Source: Longimicrobiales bacterium
GTDB taxonomy: Bacteria; Gemmatimonadota; Gemmatimonadetes; Longimicrobiales; Gaopeijiaceae
DNA length: 55,734 nucleotides
Direction of reading: 5' to 3'
Assembly (NCBI GenBank): GCA_028822645.1
Contig: JAPKDG010000011.1
Location: 1-55,734 of the forward strand
In this document: one piece after another, positions 33,570-42,070 of the stretch
Layout of the letters: the number at the start of each line of letters is the position of its first letter
Numbering within the stretch: the first letter of the stretch is position 1
The notes under the pieces: model-generated
What the model was told of the DNA's origin: nothing
The model's input: the letters and a program-made list of their open reading frames with translations, nothing else
Database searches by the model: none
Program-made: the position numbers and the translations under genes

Positions 33570-33597
33570 CAATACTATATCTATAAATATAGTATTG
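33570..33597. repeat. AT-rich inverted repeat between the POT and barrel genes
   Basis: CAATACTATAT and ATATAGTATTG form a perfect 11-bp inverted repeat with a six-base loop, 45 bases after the POT stop. There is no T run after it, so a factor-independent terminator is unlikely. It may be an mRNA 3' end stabiliser or a protein site for the next gene. Confidence 0.5.
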
Positions 33598-33698
33598 AAG
33601 AAATCTGAAACATGACTGGGAACGATACTTGTTTCTTTAGAATAAAAGAATCTCAGCTTCTGAAAACTCATTCCTTAATTTGGACCTGGCGAACCCTG

Positions 33699-36431
33699 AT
33701 GAACTTAAACTTCTGGTCATTCCCAATTATAATTTTCATAGCCGGAGTTCTAACGCCAACCTCCCTCTTGTCAGCGCAGGAACCGGTACCCGCCATGAGT
33801 GCTACAGTACTGGTGGGAGAGATAGATCTGGATGGCAGGCTGGATGAAATGGCGTGGCAACATGCTTCGCCTGGTTCTAATTATATCCAAGGCAAACCTT
33901 ACGAGGGCAAGAAAGCTCTGGAAGAAACTGAAGTCCGAGTATTAATCGGAGAAAAATTTATTTACGTAGGAGCTCAGATGTATGAATCTGACCCTTCAGT
34001 CGTTGACAAGAATCTGATGCGAAGAGACACAGAAGGACAATATGATTTTATAAATGTAGCCTTTGATTCTAACTTCGATCGGCGCACTGGTTACTATTTT
34101 CGAGTATCAGCAGCCAATGTGCAATTTGATAAATATTTCTACAATGACTCTGAGCAGGATCAGGCATGGAATGCTGTTTGGGAATCCGCCGTGCATCATC
34201 ATGACTGGGGCTGGTCAGTAGAAATGAAAATACCCTTGTCTCAAATCCGCTATGATTCGAGCGAGCCTAACCAAACATGGGGCTTCCAATCTTCTCGACG
34301 ACGGATGGTTGAAAATGAGTGGAGTTATTTTGCATTGCACTCTCAAAAACGAACCGGTTATGTCAGTCAGTTTGGGGTCTTGGAAAACGTGACAATTCCA
34401 CAAACCTCTCGCAGGATTGAAACGAGACCATACATTTCAAATAGCCTACATAAAACTAAGCCCGAGCAGGGCAATCCTTTCTTTGACGGTTCTGAAAACA
34501 TCGAAAGAATTGGTGCCGACCTAAAGCTTGGGCTAGGTTCAGCTTTCACTGTCGATGCTACAATCAATCCAGATTTTGGACAAATCGAGGCAGACCCTGC
34601 CGAAATCAACCTTTCCGAATTTGAAACACGTTTTGATGAACGTCGTCCTTTTTTTGTGGAAGATGCACAGGTCTTTGATTTCCCATTATCGAGGTCTCCT
34701 GGAGACAAACTATACTACTCTAGACGCATAGGTAGGGTGCCCCAAGGCAAACTTCCAGAGGATGCTGATTTCACCCGCATTCCACTCGACGCAACTATCG
34801 ATGGAGCGATGAAATTGACTGGGAAAACTGATTCAGGCCTATCGATAGGTCTTCTAGCTGCTTCTGTCGGCGAGGAAACGGGTGACGCTTTCTATGCTAG
34901 CAAAAACCGTTTTGAAGAATTTCGAGCCGAACCTCAATCACAATTTGGTGCCCTCAAAATACAAAAAGATCTGAAAGGAGGGGCTTCCCAGGTCGGTGCT
35001 CTTGTTACAGTGGCAAACAGAAGTTTATCCAAAGATGACACATTCGACTTTCTTCCCAAAGACGCTCTGACTGGAGGATTACACTTCCAACACCAGTGGA
35101 ATGATAGGGATTGGTCCATTGAAGGTTCTGTGGCGGCAAGCCAACTTAGGGGAGACGAGCAATCGATCACACGCATTCAAACTTCCAGCAACCACTATTT
35201 TCAACGACCCGACGCCACTCGGATAGCTGTCGATTCTTCAGCCACATCAATCAGTGGCAGTCGCTGGCAGCTAGAATTGAACCGTCAAAACGGTGAGCAC
35301 TTTACTGGGGGATTTTGGTTGGGAGAGCTGACTCCCGGCTTCGAAGTTAACGATCTGGGATACAGCCGTTCTCGAGAGAAGTTATCTGGTGGAACCCGAT
35401 GGAATTATAAGGAGATTTTTCCGAGTTCGTGGTATAAATCTTATAACATTGGATTTTGGGCAGCCTCTAGTTGGAGCCACGAAGCTCTCGATCACTACAG
35501 TGCGTGGGAATCGTGGGAAGCAGCAAGAACTTCTGGAACAAGCAACCTCAGCTTTAAAACCACTTTTATTAATGAATGGAAAAGTGAAATGAATTTCACT
35601 TACAGTTCCGATCATCGAAATTTCGCACTTACTCGCGGTGGCCCTGTAATGGAAGATCCTGGGAGTTTTAACATCAGAGGAAACCTAAGTACCGATGCAC
35701 GAAAAACCCTCTTTCTCAAAAGTGGGTTCAGTCGCCGATCTGGACGTAAAAATTCTGGTGATCAGTTAAAATTCCATGGGACTATTAGGATCCGCCCATC
35801 ACCACAATTCGAAATGTCTATTGAACCTAGCATGACTTCGGAAACAATGGCTCAGCAATACGTCACAGCAACTTCAACCCTCCCGTATTCTGCAACTTAC
35901 GGAAAACGCTATATCTTCGCCGACTTGGAAAGGCATACGCTGCAGATGGCCACTCGAGTTAGTTGGATTTTTTCACCAAGAATCTCATTTCAGCTTTACG
36001 CACAGCCGTTCATGTCTTCCGCAGACTATACCCACTACAAACAACTCCACTCTCCACGAACGTATGACTTCACCTACTTTAAAGAAGGTGCTCCAATATC
36101 TTCCAGCACATCTACAACTTGCCAAAACGGTAGCCTTTGTCGAGAAGAATCAACAAATGGTTCAATAAGAAACCATCTCGATTTTAATGGCGACAATGTA
36201 GTGGATTACGTCTTCTCAGAACGCGACCTCAATCTGAATTCTCTGATAGGAAACGCTGTATTTCGGTGGGAATACAAACCTGGATCTACACTGTTCATTG
36301 TATGGCAACGGAAGAAGACTTCTTATCTAGCACTGGGAGATTTCGATTTCAATCGAAATTTTGAAGCGCTATTAGACTCTGCACCAGACGACCGTATCAT
36401 AGTCAAACTGAACTACTGGATCGGAATATAA
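33699..36431 (+). CDS. DUF5916/CBM9-like outer-membrane beta-barrel protein (910 aa)
   Basis: I choose ATG 33699 because a signal peptide follows at once (NLNFWSFPIIIFIAGVL to LLSAQ); an ATG at 33612 in frame would add 29 residues before it. Residues ~30-240 are CBM9-like (LDGRLDEMAWQHAS, GWSVEMKIPLSQIRYD). The rest is a DUF5916-type barrel with NPDFGQIEADPAEINLSEFETRFDERRPFFVEDAQVFDF. A late loop contains two Cys and a calcium-loop-like DFNGDNVVD. The C-terminal NYWIGI looks like the last strand. It probably lies in the outer membrane and handles oligomeric substrates; the substrate is unknown. Confidence 0.85.
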   Translation: MNLNFWSFPIIIFIAGVLTPTSLLSAQEPVPAMSATVLVGEIDLDGRLDEMAWQHASPGSNYIQGKPYEGKKALEETEVRVLIGEKFIYVGAQMYESDPSVVDKNLMRRDTEGQYDFINVAFDSNFDRRTGYYFRVSAANVQFDKYFYNDSEQDQAWNAVWESAVHHHDWGWSVEMKIPLSQIRYDSSEPNQTWGFQSSRRRMVENEWSYFALHSQKRTGYVSQFGVLENVTIPQTSRRIETRPYISNSLHKTKPEQGNPFFDGSENIERIGADLKLGLGSAFTVDATINPDFGQIEADPAEINLSEFETRFDERRPFFVEDAQVFDFPLSRSPGDKLYYSRRIGRVPQGKLPEDADFTRIPLDATIDGAMKLTGKTDSGLSIGLLAASVGEETGDAFYASKNRFEEFRAEPQSQFGALKIQKDLKGGASQVGALVTVANRSLSKDDTFDFLPKDALTGGLHFQHQWNDRDWSIEGSVAASQLRGDEQSITRIQTSSNHYFQRPDATRIAVDSSATSISGSRWQLELNRQNGEHFTGGFWLGELTPGFEVNDLGYSRSREKLSGGTRWNYKEIFPSSWYKSYNIGFWAASSWSHEALDHYSAWESWEAARTSGTSNLSFKTTFINEWKSEMNFTYSSDHRNFALTRGGPVMEDPGSFNIRGNLSTDARKTLFLKSGFSRRSGRKNSGDQLKFHGTIRIRPSPQFEMSIEPSMTSETMAQQYVTATSTLPYSATYGKRYIFADLERHTLQMATRVSWIFSPRISFQLYAQPFMSSADYTHYKQLHSPRTYDFTYFKEGAPISSSTSTTCQNGSLCREESTNGSIRNHLDFNGDNVVDYVFSERDLNLNSLIGNAVFRWEYKPGSTLFIVWQRKKTSYLALGDFDFNRNFEALLDSAPDDRIIVKLNYWIGI

Positions 36432-36437
36432 ACCATT

Positions 36438-36719
36438 ATGTCACGAGCATTCGTCAAAGAAGACTACGACCCTGTTCCAGTAATCCAATATGATCTTCCA
36501 GATCCAAGATCAGAAACTTTTGCTGCCGCTTCAGCTTCAGCTTTGATACAGGGAGCTAACCTAGGTGAGACAAAAAGTGCTGAAATAGCCACTGGATATA
36601 GTTGGGGTGATCCTCGTCTAAATCACCATATCGACCATTTGCTCACTAGAGCACAGAAGGACGGAGATGACCGAACCATCCAACTAGCAAAAAGGTTTTT
36701 AAAAAAAAGCCACACCTAG
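36438..36719 (+). CDS. Small conserved-looking protein of unknown function (93 aa)
   Basis: The gene starts six bases after the DUF5916-type gene. The product is soluble and charged, has no signal, and has two parts: an extended Pro/Asp-rich start (MSRAFVKEDYDPVPVIQYDL) and a helical remainder (ALIQGANLGETKSAEIATGY-SWGDPRLNHHIDHLL). The opening MSRAFVKE recalls, from memory, the start of some bacterial GreA-like proteins, but no GreA domain follows. The compact size and clear codon pattern suggest a real gene. The run of eight A near its end is not needed for any frameshift reading. Confidence 0.65.
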   Translation: MSRAFVKEDYDPVPVIQYDLPDPRSETFAAASASALIQGANLGETKSAEIATGYSWGDPRLNHHIDHLLTRAQKDGDDRTIQLAKRFLKKSHT

Positions 36720-36826
36720 ACAAGGTTTCCCTTCCTTTATATATCTTTCGGCAACGCAATGCGCTTTCGGTCGTGTAGTATTAAGAGGACTGGCTAATAC
36801 CAACGACCCTGACCTTGAGGTGTCAT

Positions 36827-37531
36827 ATGAAATCTTATTCTAAATATTTCCTAGTTGTTCTCTGTTCCATGTTTTATGGATGCGAAGGCGAAACAGATCT
36901 TAAAGCACCTGTTTCCCTGGCAGGTGATGAAGAGTTGGCTAGCTACGGATTTGGACAGGAAATCGGCAACTCTTTACTACCTATGAAGGACTACGTTGAG
37001 ATCGACAAACTCTTTCGTGGGATAGAGGATGCACTGGATGGGATAGAATCACCTGTACCTATGGCAGAACTAGCACAGGCAGGTCAGCGCTTTGTGCAGA
37101 AAGTTGAAGAAGAACAACGAACTGAAATGGAGGCTGTCGGTGTGGACAATACACAAGAAGGAGAAGCTTTTCTTGAGACGAACGCCCTGGTTGAAGGAGT
37201 AACAATTACTGATAGTGGCCTGCAATACCTAATCCTTGAAGAGGCCACTGGTCCAACTCCAGAAAGCACGAACCAAGTCAGGGTCCACTACCGCGGAACC
37301 TTGATCGATGGTACCGAATTCGACAGCTCTTATTCCAGGAATGAACCGGCAACGTTTGGAGTGCAGGGAGTGATTCCTGGTTTCGGAGAAGGCCTACAGT
37401 TGATGTCCGTAGGTAGCAAGTATCGGTTCTTCATACCCTCTGAACTCGCTTACGGTGCTAATGGTGCAGGTGGAATGATCGGCCCAAACGCCACTCTCAT
37501 CTTTGAATTAGAGCTATTGGAAATACTTTAG
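36827..37531 (+). CDS. FKBP-type peptidyl-prolyl isomerase with FKBP_N domain, lipoprotein (234 aa)
   Basis: The start is ATG 36827 with GAGGT about 7 bases upstream; an in-frame TTG lies 12 bases earlier. A lipoprotein signal ends at Cys in MFYGCEG. Residues ~35-115 match the helical dimerisation domain of FkpA/Mip proteins (LASYGFGQEIGNSL). Residues ~130-234 are a complete FKBP domain with VRVHYRGTLIDGTEFDSSY, VIPGFGEGLQLM and LAYGANGAGGMIGPNATLIFELELL, so the active site looks intact. It should assist folding of exported proteins. Confidence 0.92.
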   Translation: MKSYSKYFLVVLCSMFYGCEGETDLKAPVSLAGDEELASYGFGQEIGNSLLPMKDYVEIDKLFRGIEDALDGIESPVPMAELAQAGQRFVQKVEEEQRTEMEAVGVDNTQEGEAFLETNALVEGVTITDSGLQYLILEEATGPTPESTNQVRVHYRGTLIDGTEFDSSYSRNEPATFGVQGVIPGFGEGLQLMSVGSKYRFFIPSELAYGANGAGGMIGPNATLIFELELLEIL

Positions 37532-37563
37532 GACTCGGATGAAAACTCGAACCGGGTAAGAAG

Positions 37564-38790
37564 TCAGGGGCATAAGGAAGCTACTCCTTCAATCAACCTT
37601 TTCACTTCTTCTTCAGTGGTGTAGCAAACACAGCCAGCTCTTACTAGCCCTTGTTGCCCTAGTCCAAGAGCCTCTGTTACCCCAGAGGCGTAGAAGTCTC
37701 CATGTGAAAGGAACAAGCCAGAGTCGCTAGCTAGCCGCTCAACTACAGCGGCAGAATCCAGCCCCTTCACAGTAAATCCGAGCGTTGGCGTTCGGCGTTC
37801 ATTAGGTCCGGGGCCATAGAGTTGAACTCCTCTTTGCTCTTCCAGACCGTGCCATAGAAATTCCAGAAGTCTATGACTCCGAACAGTCAGAGTACCAAAT
37901 GCTGCATCTAGTCGTTCACGGCGAGATCCATCAAATTTCGACATCCCTGCCAAAAATTCCACTGCCGCTGCTGCCCCTACTATACCTTCATGATTCAATG
38001 TTCCTGTCTCGAAAGACTCTGGCAAATAACCCTTCGTGCAAGGAAGCCGAGGTGGCAGTAAGGAGTCTCCAATATCCTTACGAATAAATAAAACCCCTAC
38101 ATGAGGCCCATAGAATTTGTAACTCGAACAAGCCAGAAAATCACAGCCAATCTCGGCCACATTCATCAATTGGTGGGAAGCCATATGTACAGCATCAACG
38201 AAAAAATAAGCTCCTGCGGCTCGGCACAATCGTGCTGCTTCTTCTAGGTCATTTACAGTCCCTAGAGCATTGGAAGCTCCTCCGATAGCTAGAAGTCGAG
38301 TCCGCTGATTAAATAATTTTCTTAGAGCGTCCCAATCCAATTTCCCACTTTCTGCAAGCATTGGCGCAGTATGGACCGTTATCCCACATTCCTCCTCCAA
38401 GCTGCGCCAAGGAGCTTGATTGGCCTGGTGATCCAACTGTGTAACTATGACTTCATCTCCAGGTCCCCACGATTTTCCTAAGGTTCGACTCAAGTGGAAA
38501 GTAAGAGTCGTCATGTTGTTTCCAAAAACAATCTCTTCTTCTGAACAGCCTATAAAATCTGCGAATGTTACCCTCGCTTCCTTTAGGAGTTGATCAGTCT
38601 CTATGCTGGTGGGATACCTCCAGTCTGTGTTTGCATTATGTCGCAATAGATAATCAGTGGAAGCCTTGACGACTGCAGTTGGAACTTGAGTTCCTCCTGG
38701 ACCATCGAAATACCCCACCAAATTGCCAGCATGACTCCTTTCCAGGGCCGGAAAACATCCCCGAATCTCCTCTACAGACGCTACGTTCAT
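37564..38790 (-). CDS. Class V PLP-dependent aminotransferase/cysteine desulfurase-like protein (408 aa)
   Basis: The protein has the class V fold with FDGPGGTQVP near the start, an aromatic-stacking His in QLDHQANQAPW (His121), Asp199 in FFVDAVHMA and the PLP Lys225 in SSYKFYGPHVGVLF. It resembles cysteine-desulfurase-like proteins of the TIGR01976 type. The usual catalytic Cys loop (RAGHHCA) is absent; the corresponding end reads VRAGCVCYTTEEEV. It therefore may not be a true desulfurase and could act on another amino substrate. It follows the aldo/keto reductase-RidA gene by 58 bases in an operon that starts with an APC permease. Confidence 0.85.
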   Translation of the reverse strand: MNVASVEEIRGCFPALERSHAGNLVGYFDGPGGTQVPTAVVKASTDYLLRHNANTDWRYPTSIETDQLLKEARVTFADFIGCSEEEIVFGNNMTTLTFHLSRTLGKSWGPGDEVIVTQLDHQANQAPWRSLEEECGITVHTAPMLAESGKLDWDALRKLFNQRTRLLAIGGASNALGTVNDLEEAARLCRAAGAYFFVDAVHMASHQLMNVAEIGCDFLACSSYKFYGPHVGVLFIRKDIGDSLLPPRLPCTKGYLPESFETGTLNHEGIVGAAAAVEFLAGMSKFDGSRRERLDAAFGTLTVRSHRLLEFLWHGLEEQRGVQLYGPGPNERRTPTLGFTVKGLDSAAVVERLASDSGLFLSHGDFYASGVTEALGLGQQGLVRAGCVCYTTEEEVKRLIEGVASLCP

Positions 38791-38848
38791 ATTCTGTCCT
38801 AGTAATCCTCAAATTTCTTAGTAGTAAAAATAGATATTCTAAACATGT

Positions 38849-40306
38849 TCAATTATTCTCCACAAGAGCATCAACTTCAATCTCAACCAAATACTCGTCG
38901 CCGACCATTCCGGCCTGGATCAGTGTGTTTGCGGGCGCTACATCCCCGAAGCGTTTTCCATGCACTCTAGCAACCATCTCCCAGTCAGAAATGTCCCGAA
39001 GATAAATTCTAGTCCTAAAAACATCTTGCAAGCATCCACCTAGAGATATCAAAGCGCCTTCAATTTTATCTATAACAAAATGAGCCTGTGACTCAGGGTC
39101 GTTTCCCCCAACAATAAGGGAACCGTGAGTCGCCGTAGTACCTGAAACCCAAATCTGATCCCCAATCCTGATCGCCCTGGAATAACCGCCAATATCTTCC
39201 CAGGATGTACCAGAGGAGACTACAGTTCTTTTAGTGGAGAGTTGCTTCTTAATGTAAGGTGTCGGAGTATCTTCAAAATGATGGCTCAAATCTCCTGATG
39301 CAGTCAGAAATGGGGGAGCTCGATATTCATTGCCACAATCGCCCGGAATCACCTTCAAAACATTTGAAGCTTCGGCTATATCGCACCTATCCTCTTCGGA
39401 TAGCTCGAAGCTGAATATTTTTGAATTCTCAACAATATGTTCTCTGTTTCCTATTCTCAGTCCGATAATGATACCAGCTACAGCTGGATCCTCCAGGATA
39501 TATCTTCCGGCTACATTAGCCACTGAAACATCATACTTTAGTGCCACCTCATGTAAGCGACATAAAACTCTTTGGAACACTCTCCATCCCCCGCTGACTT
39601 CGATAAATCGTTTGTATTTCATTTGCGACCATGTTCGCAATTGCCGTGCTTCAGGTTCGGCTACTCCCAACCATTTTTCAGAAAGAAAACCACCTGCCAG
39701 GGTGCCATAAGCAAGCAATTTCACCTGATTCGATTGACAAAATTCAGTCATGTCCTGACTGGCTCTTTGATCGATCATCGAATAAGAGATTTGGTTCGAG
39801 ACAACCTCGATACCACTCCGAACAGCCATTTTGAGGTGTGCCGTGTCAAAGTTCGTTAACCCGAGTTGCCCAATCAAACCTTCCTCTTTTAGTTCCTGCA
39901 ACCAAAACAGACTCTCTAACCACACTGGGTCGGCATAGTTCCAGGCATGGAATTGCAAAAGATCAATGCAATCGACTCCTACCCTCTCTAAGGATCTCTG
40001 CACTGCCGCTCGGGTATCTTCACGGGTAACTGGGCCAGGTTGAGGTACCCATTTAGTCAAAAACTGGCTATTCAGTCCCGGAAACTCAATGAGAAATTTT
40101 CCAGAAATCGCTTCTGCCGACCCATAGTGATCAGCCATGTCGAAGGTGGTGAAACCAGATTCCACGTAAGAATGGATTATCTTGGTAGCTTCCTTGTTAT
40201 CCAAATTTCCGAGACGTTCCATGTCAGCTATTTGCCAAAGACCAGTTAAAACTCGTGATATTTCTAATCCTGGACTTAAACTGATACGTTCTACAACATT
40301 TTTCAT
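38849..40306 (-). CDS. Aldo/keto reductase fused to a RidA-family domain (485 aa)
   Basis: Residues 1-~335 form an aldo/keto reductase barrel with the catalytic set Asp56, Tyr61, Lys85 and His120 (FDMADHYG, TKWVPQPG, LLQFHAW). Residues ~360-485 form a RidA/YjgF domain (ISGTTATHG-like start, VFRTRIYLRDISDWE, LVEIEVDAL). RidA proteins hydrolyse reactive enamine/imine intermediates, which PLP enzymes produce; a PLP enzyme gene lies just downstream. It starts three bases after the permease stop. A pathway in which an amino compound is imported, converted and reduced is a fair inference. Confidence 0.88.
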   Translation of the reverse strand: MKNVVERISLSPGLEISRVLTGLWQIADMERLGNLDNKEATKIIHSYVESGFTTFDMADHYGSAEAISGKFLIEFPGLNSQFLTKWVPQPGPVTREDTRAAVQRSLERVGVDCIDLLQFHAWNYADPVWLESLFWLQELKEEGLIGQLGLTNFDTAHLKMAVRSGIEVVSNQISYSMIDQRASQDMTEFCQSNQVKLLAYGTLAGGFLSEKWLGVAEPEARQLRTWSQMKYKRFIEVSGGWRVFQRVLCRLHEVALKYDVSVANVAGRYILEDPAVAGIIIGLRIGNREHIVENSKIFSFELSEEDRCDIAEASNVLKVIPGDCGNEYRAPPFLTASGDLSHHFEDTPTPYIKKQLSTKRTVVSSGTSWEDIGGYSRAIRIGDQIWVSGTTATHGSLIVGGNDPESQAHFVIDKIEGALISLGGCLQDVFRTRIYLRDISDWEMVARVHGKRFGDVAPANTLIQAGMVGDEYLVEIEVDALVENN

Positions 40307-40309
40307 TGG

Positions 40310-41800
40310 TTATTCCAGCGGCAAGCGAGAAGTGACTTCAATGATATGTATCCCTCTATTCTCGAGGCGACGAACCTCAAACAAATAGATAAGGGTCGCC
40401 ACTCCCATCACCAAGAGCCATACAAATGTAGAATGAAAATACCAGGCGATTAAATCGCTGTTTAGATCCTTCCAAACATGAACAGCCAAAAATAGTGTTA
40501 ATAATGCTATCCCAAATAATGCCACGGTCTTACGGACTGCCCAAGAACCCAAAACAGTAACTTGGTTGGCAAGCTCTCGATTCCGTTGTGGCAAAGCCAA
40601 AACTGCCCAACACATGAAAATAAAATTGACAAGCATAGAAGTGACGAGGATATCTATCCCTAAGAAGAAATCACTGGCCAAATGGCTGCCTACTATTCCG
40701 ATTGAGGCCATACAACCACTAAGGATGATAGCTGTTCGAGGAGCTCTCGAATTTTTGTCCAAATGTGCTATTCTCGAGGGAATAATTCCATCTTTTGCCC
40801 AAGAAAACATCATCCTAGAAACAGATAGTAACATAGCTGGAAGATCGTTTAATAAAGAGATTGCCGCTCCTAGAATAATAGCTACTGTCACACCATCGGG
40901 AAGCAGGTGACCTAATAGCCCCGGTGCAGTAAGGTCTTGAGATTGAGCCTTCTCAGCGATGTAATTCCAGGGTACTGCGTGATAAATAGCTGCTGTGAAT
41001 AGCATATCGAATATACCTACGATCGCTACAGCAATACCGATAGCCAATGGTAAATTCCTACCTGGATTTCGAGCTTCTCCACCTGCTTGAGCGATGGAAT
41101 CAAAACCTATAAAACTAGTGAAAAGTATGGCAGATGCTGCTAAATAATCTGAGATTCCCAGTTTAGAAACTTCAGGTTCTGGGATTGCATACCCTGACTC
41201 CTGGAGGACGGCTGAAGCAAAATCCTGGTGATCGAAAAGAAATCCTGAGACTATCACTACACTACCCAATCCAAACATTATTAGCATAAGTGGAATTAGC
41301 GTTTTTTCATAAATCCGAACTCCTTTCAAATTCAGAGCGACGAAACTCCACAGTATTGCTAGCGAGAGAAAAAGTCTGACTGGTCCTGAATTAAGAGTAC
41401 TACCCAATTCTAGCCATCCCATGACCAAGCATATGTCACGAAAGAATGGGACTATCAGATACGAGATCACTCCAATTGCAATGGAAAGACCAAACCATTG
41501 AGAAAAGCTGGCCACAAAACCCAGATAGGGACTTAGGGCTCGACTGGCGTAGACGTAACTGCCACCTGCTCTAGGCATAGCTGAACTGAGGATCGCATAG
41601 GAAAGAGCCGCTAGGCAGGCAGGAATGATTGAAAAAATGTAAGCCTCTATTACCGAGGATCCAATCCCTGGCACACTCCGCTGGATCATGATGGGTACCA
41701 CGTTTATAGACGCTCCCATCATGGAGCAAACCCCCGTTGCTACTAAGCCTGTCAATCCAATCTCACGAAGCAAACCTGTCTTTCTATTCGGCCCGTCCAT
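40310..41800 (-). CDS. APC-superfamily amino acid permease (496 aa)
   Basis: About twelve membrane segments and APC motifs are visible: TGVCSMMGASINVVP at the first helix, MPRAGGSYVYASRALSPYLGF in helix 3, and FTSFIGFDSIAQAGGEARNPGRNLPLAI in helix 6. The family imports amino acids or amines by proton symport or exchange. It is the first gene of the operon with the reductase-RidA fusion and the class V PLP enzyme, so its substrate is probably the one these enzymes metabolise. I see no residue that identifies the substrate. Confidence 0.9.
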   Translation of the reverse strand: MDGPNRKTGLLREIGLTGLVATGVCSMMGASINVVPIMIQRSVPGIGSSVIEAYIFSIIPACLAALSYAILSSAMPRAGGSYVYASRALSPYLGFVASFSQWFGLSIAIGVISYLIVPFFRDICLVMGWLELGSTLNSGPVRLFLSLAILWSFVALNLKGVRIYEKTLIPLMLIMFGLGSVVIVSGFLFDHQDFASAVLQESGYAIPEPEVSKLGISDYLAASAILFTSFIGFDSIAQAGGEARNPGRNLPLAIGIAVAIVGIFDMLFTAAIYHAVPWNYIAEKAQSQDLTAPGLLGHLLPDGVTVAIILGAAISLLNDLPAMLLSVSRMMFSWAKDGIIPSRIAHLDKNSRAPRTAIILSGCMASIGIVGSHLASDFFLGIDILVTSMLVNFIFMCWAVLALPQRNRELANQVTVLGSWAVRKTVALFGIALLTLFLAVHVWKDLNSDLIAWYFHSTFVWLLVMGVATLIYLFEVRRLENRGIHIIEVTSRLPLE

Positions 41801-42070
41801 TTTAGTGACCTAGAATCCCTGCTTTATAATCAATTTTAGCTACCTAATTGAAGAGTGGTTTTAAAAATAATGAAAGCATAAATCCAGTAAACTCCTCATA
41901 AAATATCACTAATTGATAAGGCGACCCCTTCTCGCTTCACAAGAGCCATGACGATACCCCTTGTGGATTTTCTCTCACACCCCAATTTTTTCTGTCCGTT
42001 GAAAAGGTGAGCCAAGTCAGAATCGCTATGATAAAAATCATATAAAAACGTACACAAAGAGGAAACCAGC

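Noticed and set aside
36695-36720. Slippery-looking A8 run near the end of the 93-aa gene as a frameshift site
   Set aside because: The -1 frame runs for only about 25 codons without similarity to anything, so no programmed event is supported.
42001-42070. Sigma-70 promoter before the S9 peptidase (TTGAAA with TATGAT)
   Set aside because: The spacing is about 22 bases, too long for a standard promoter; no better pair is visible.
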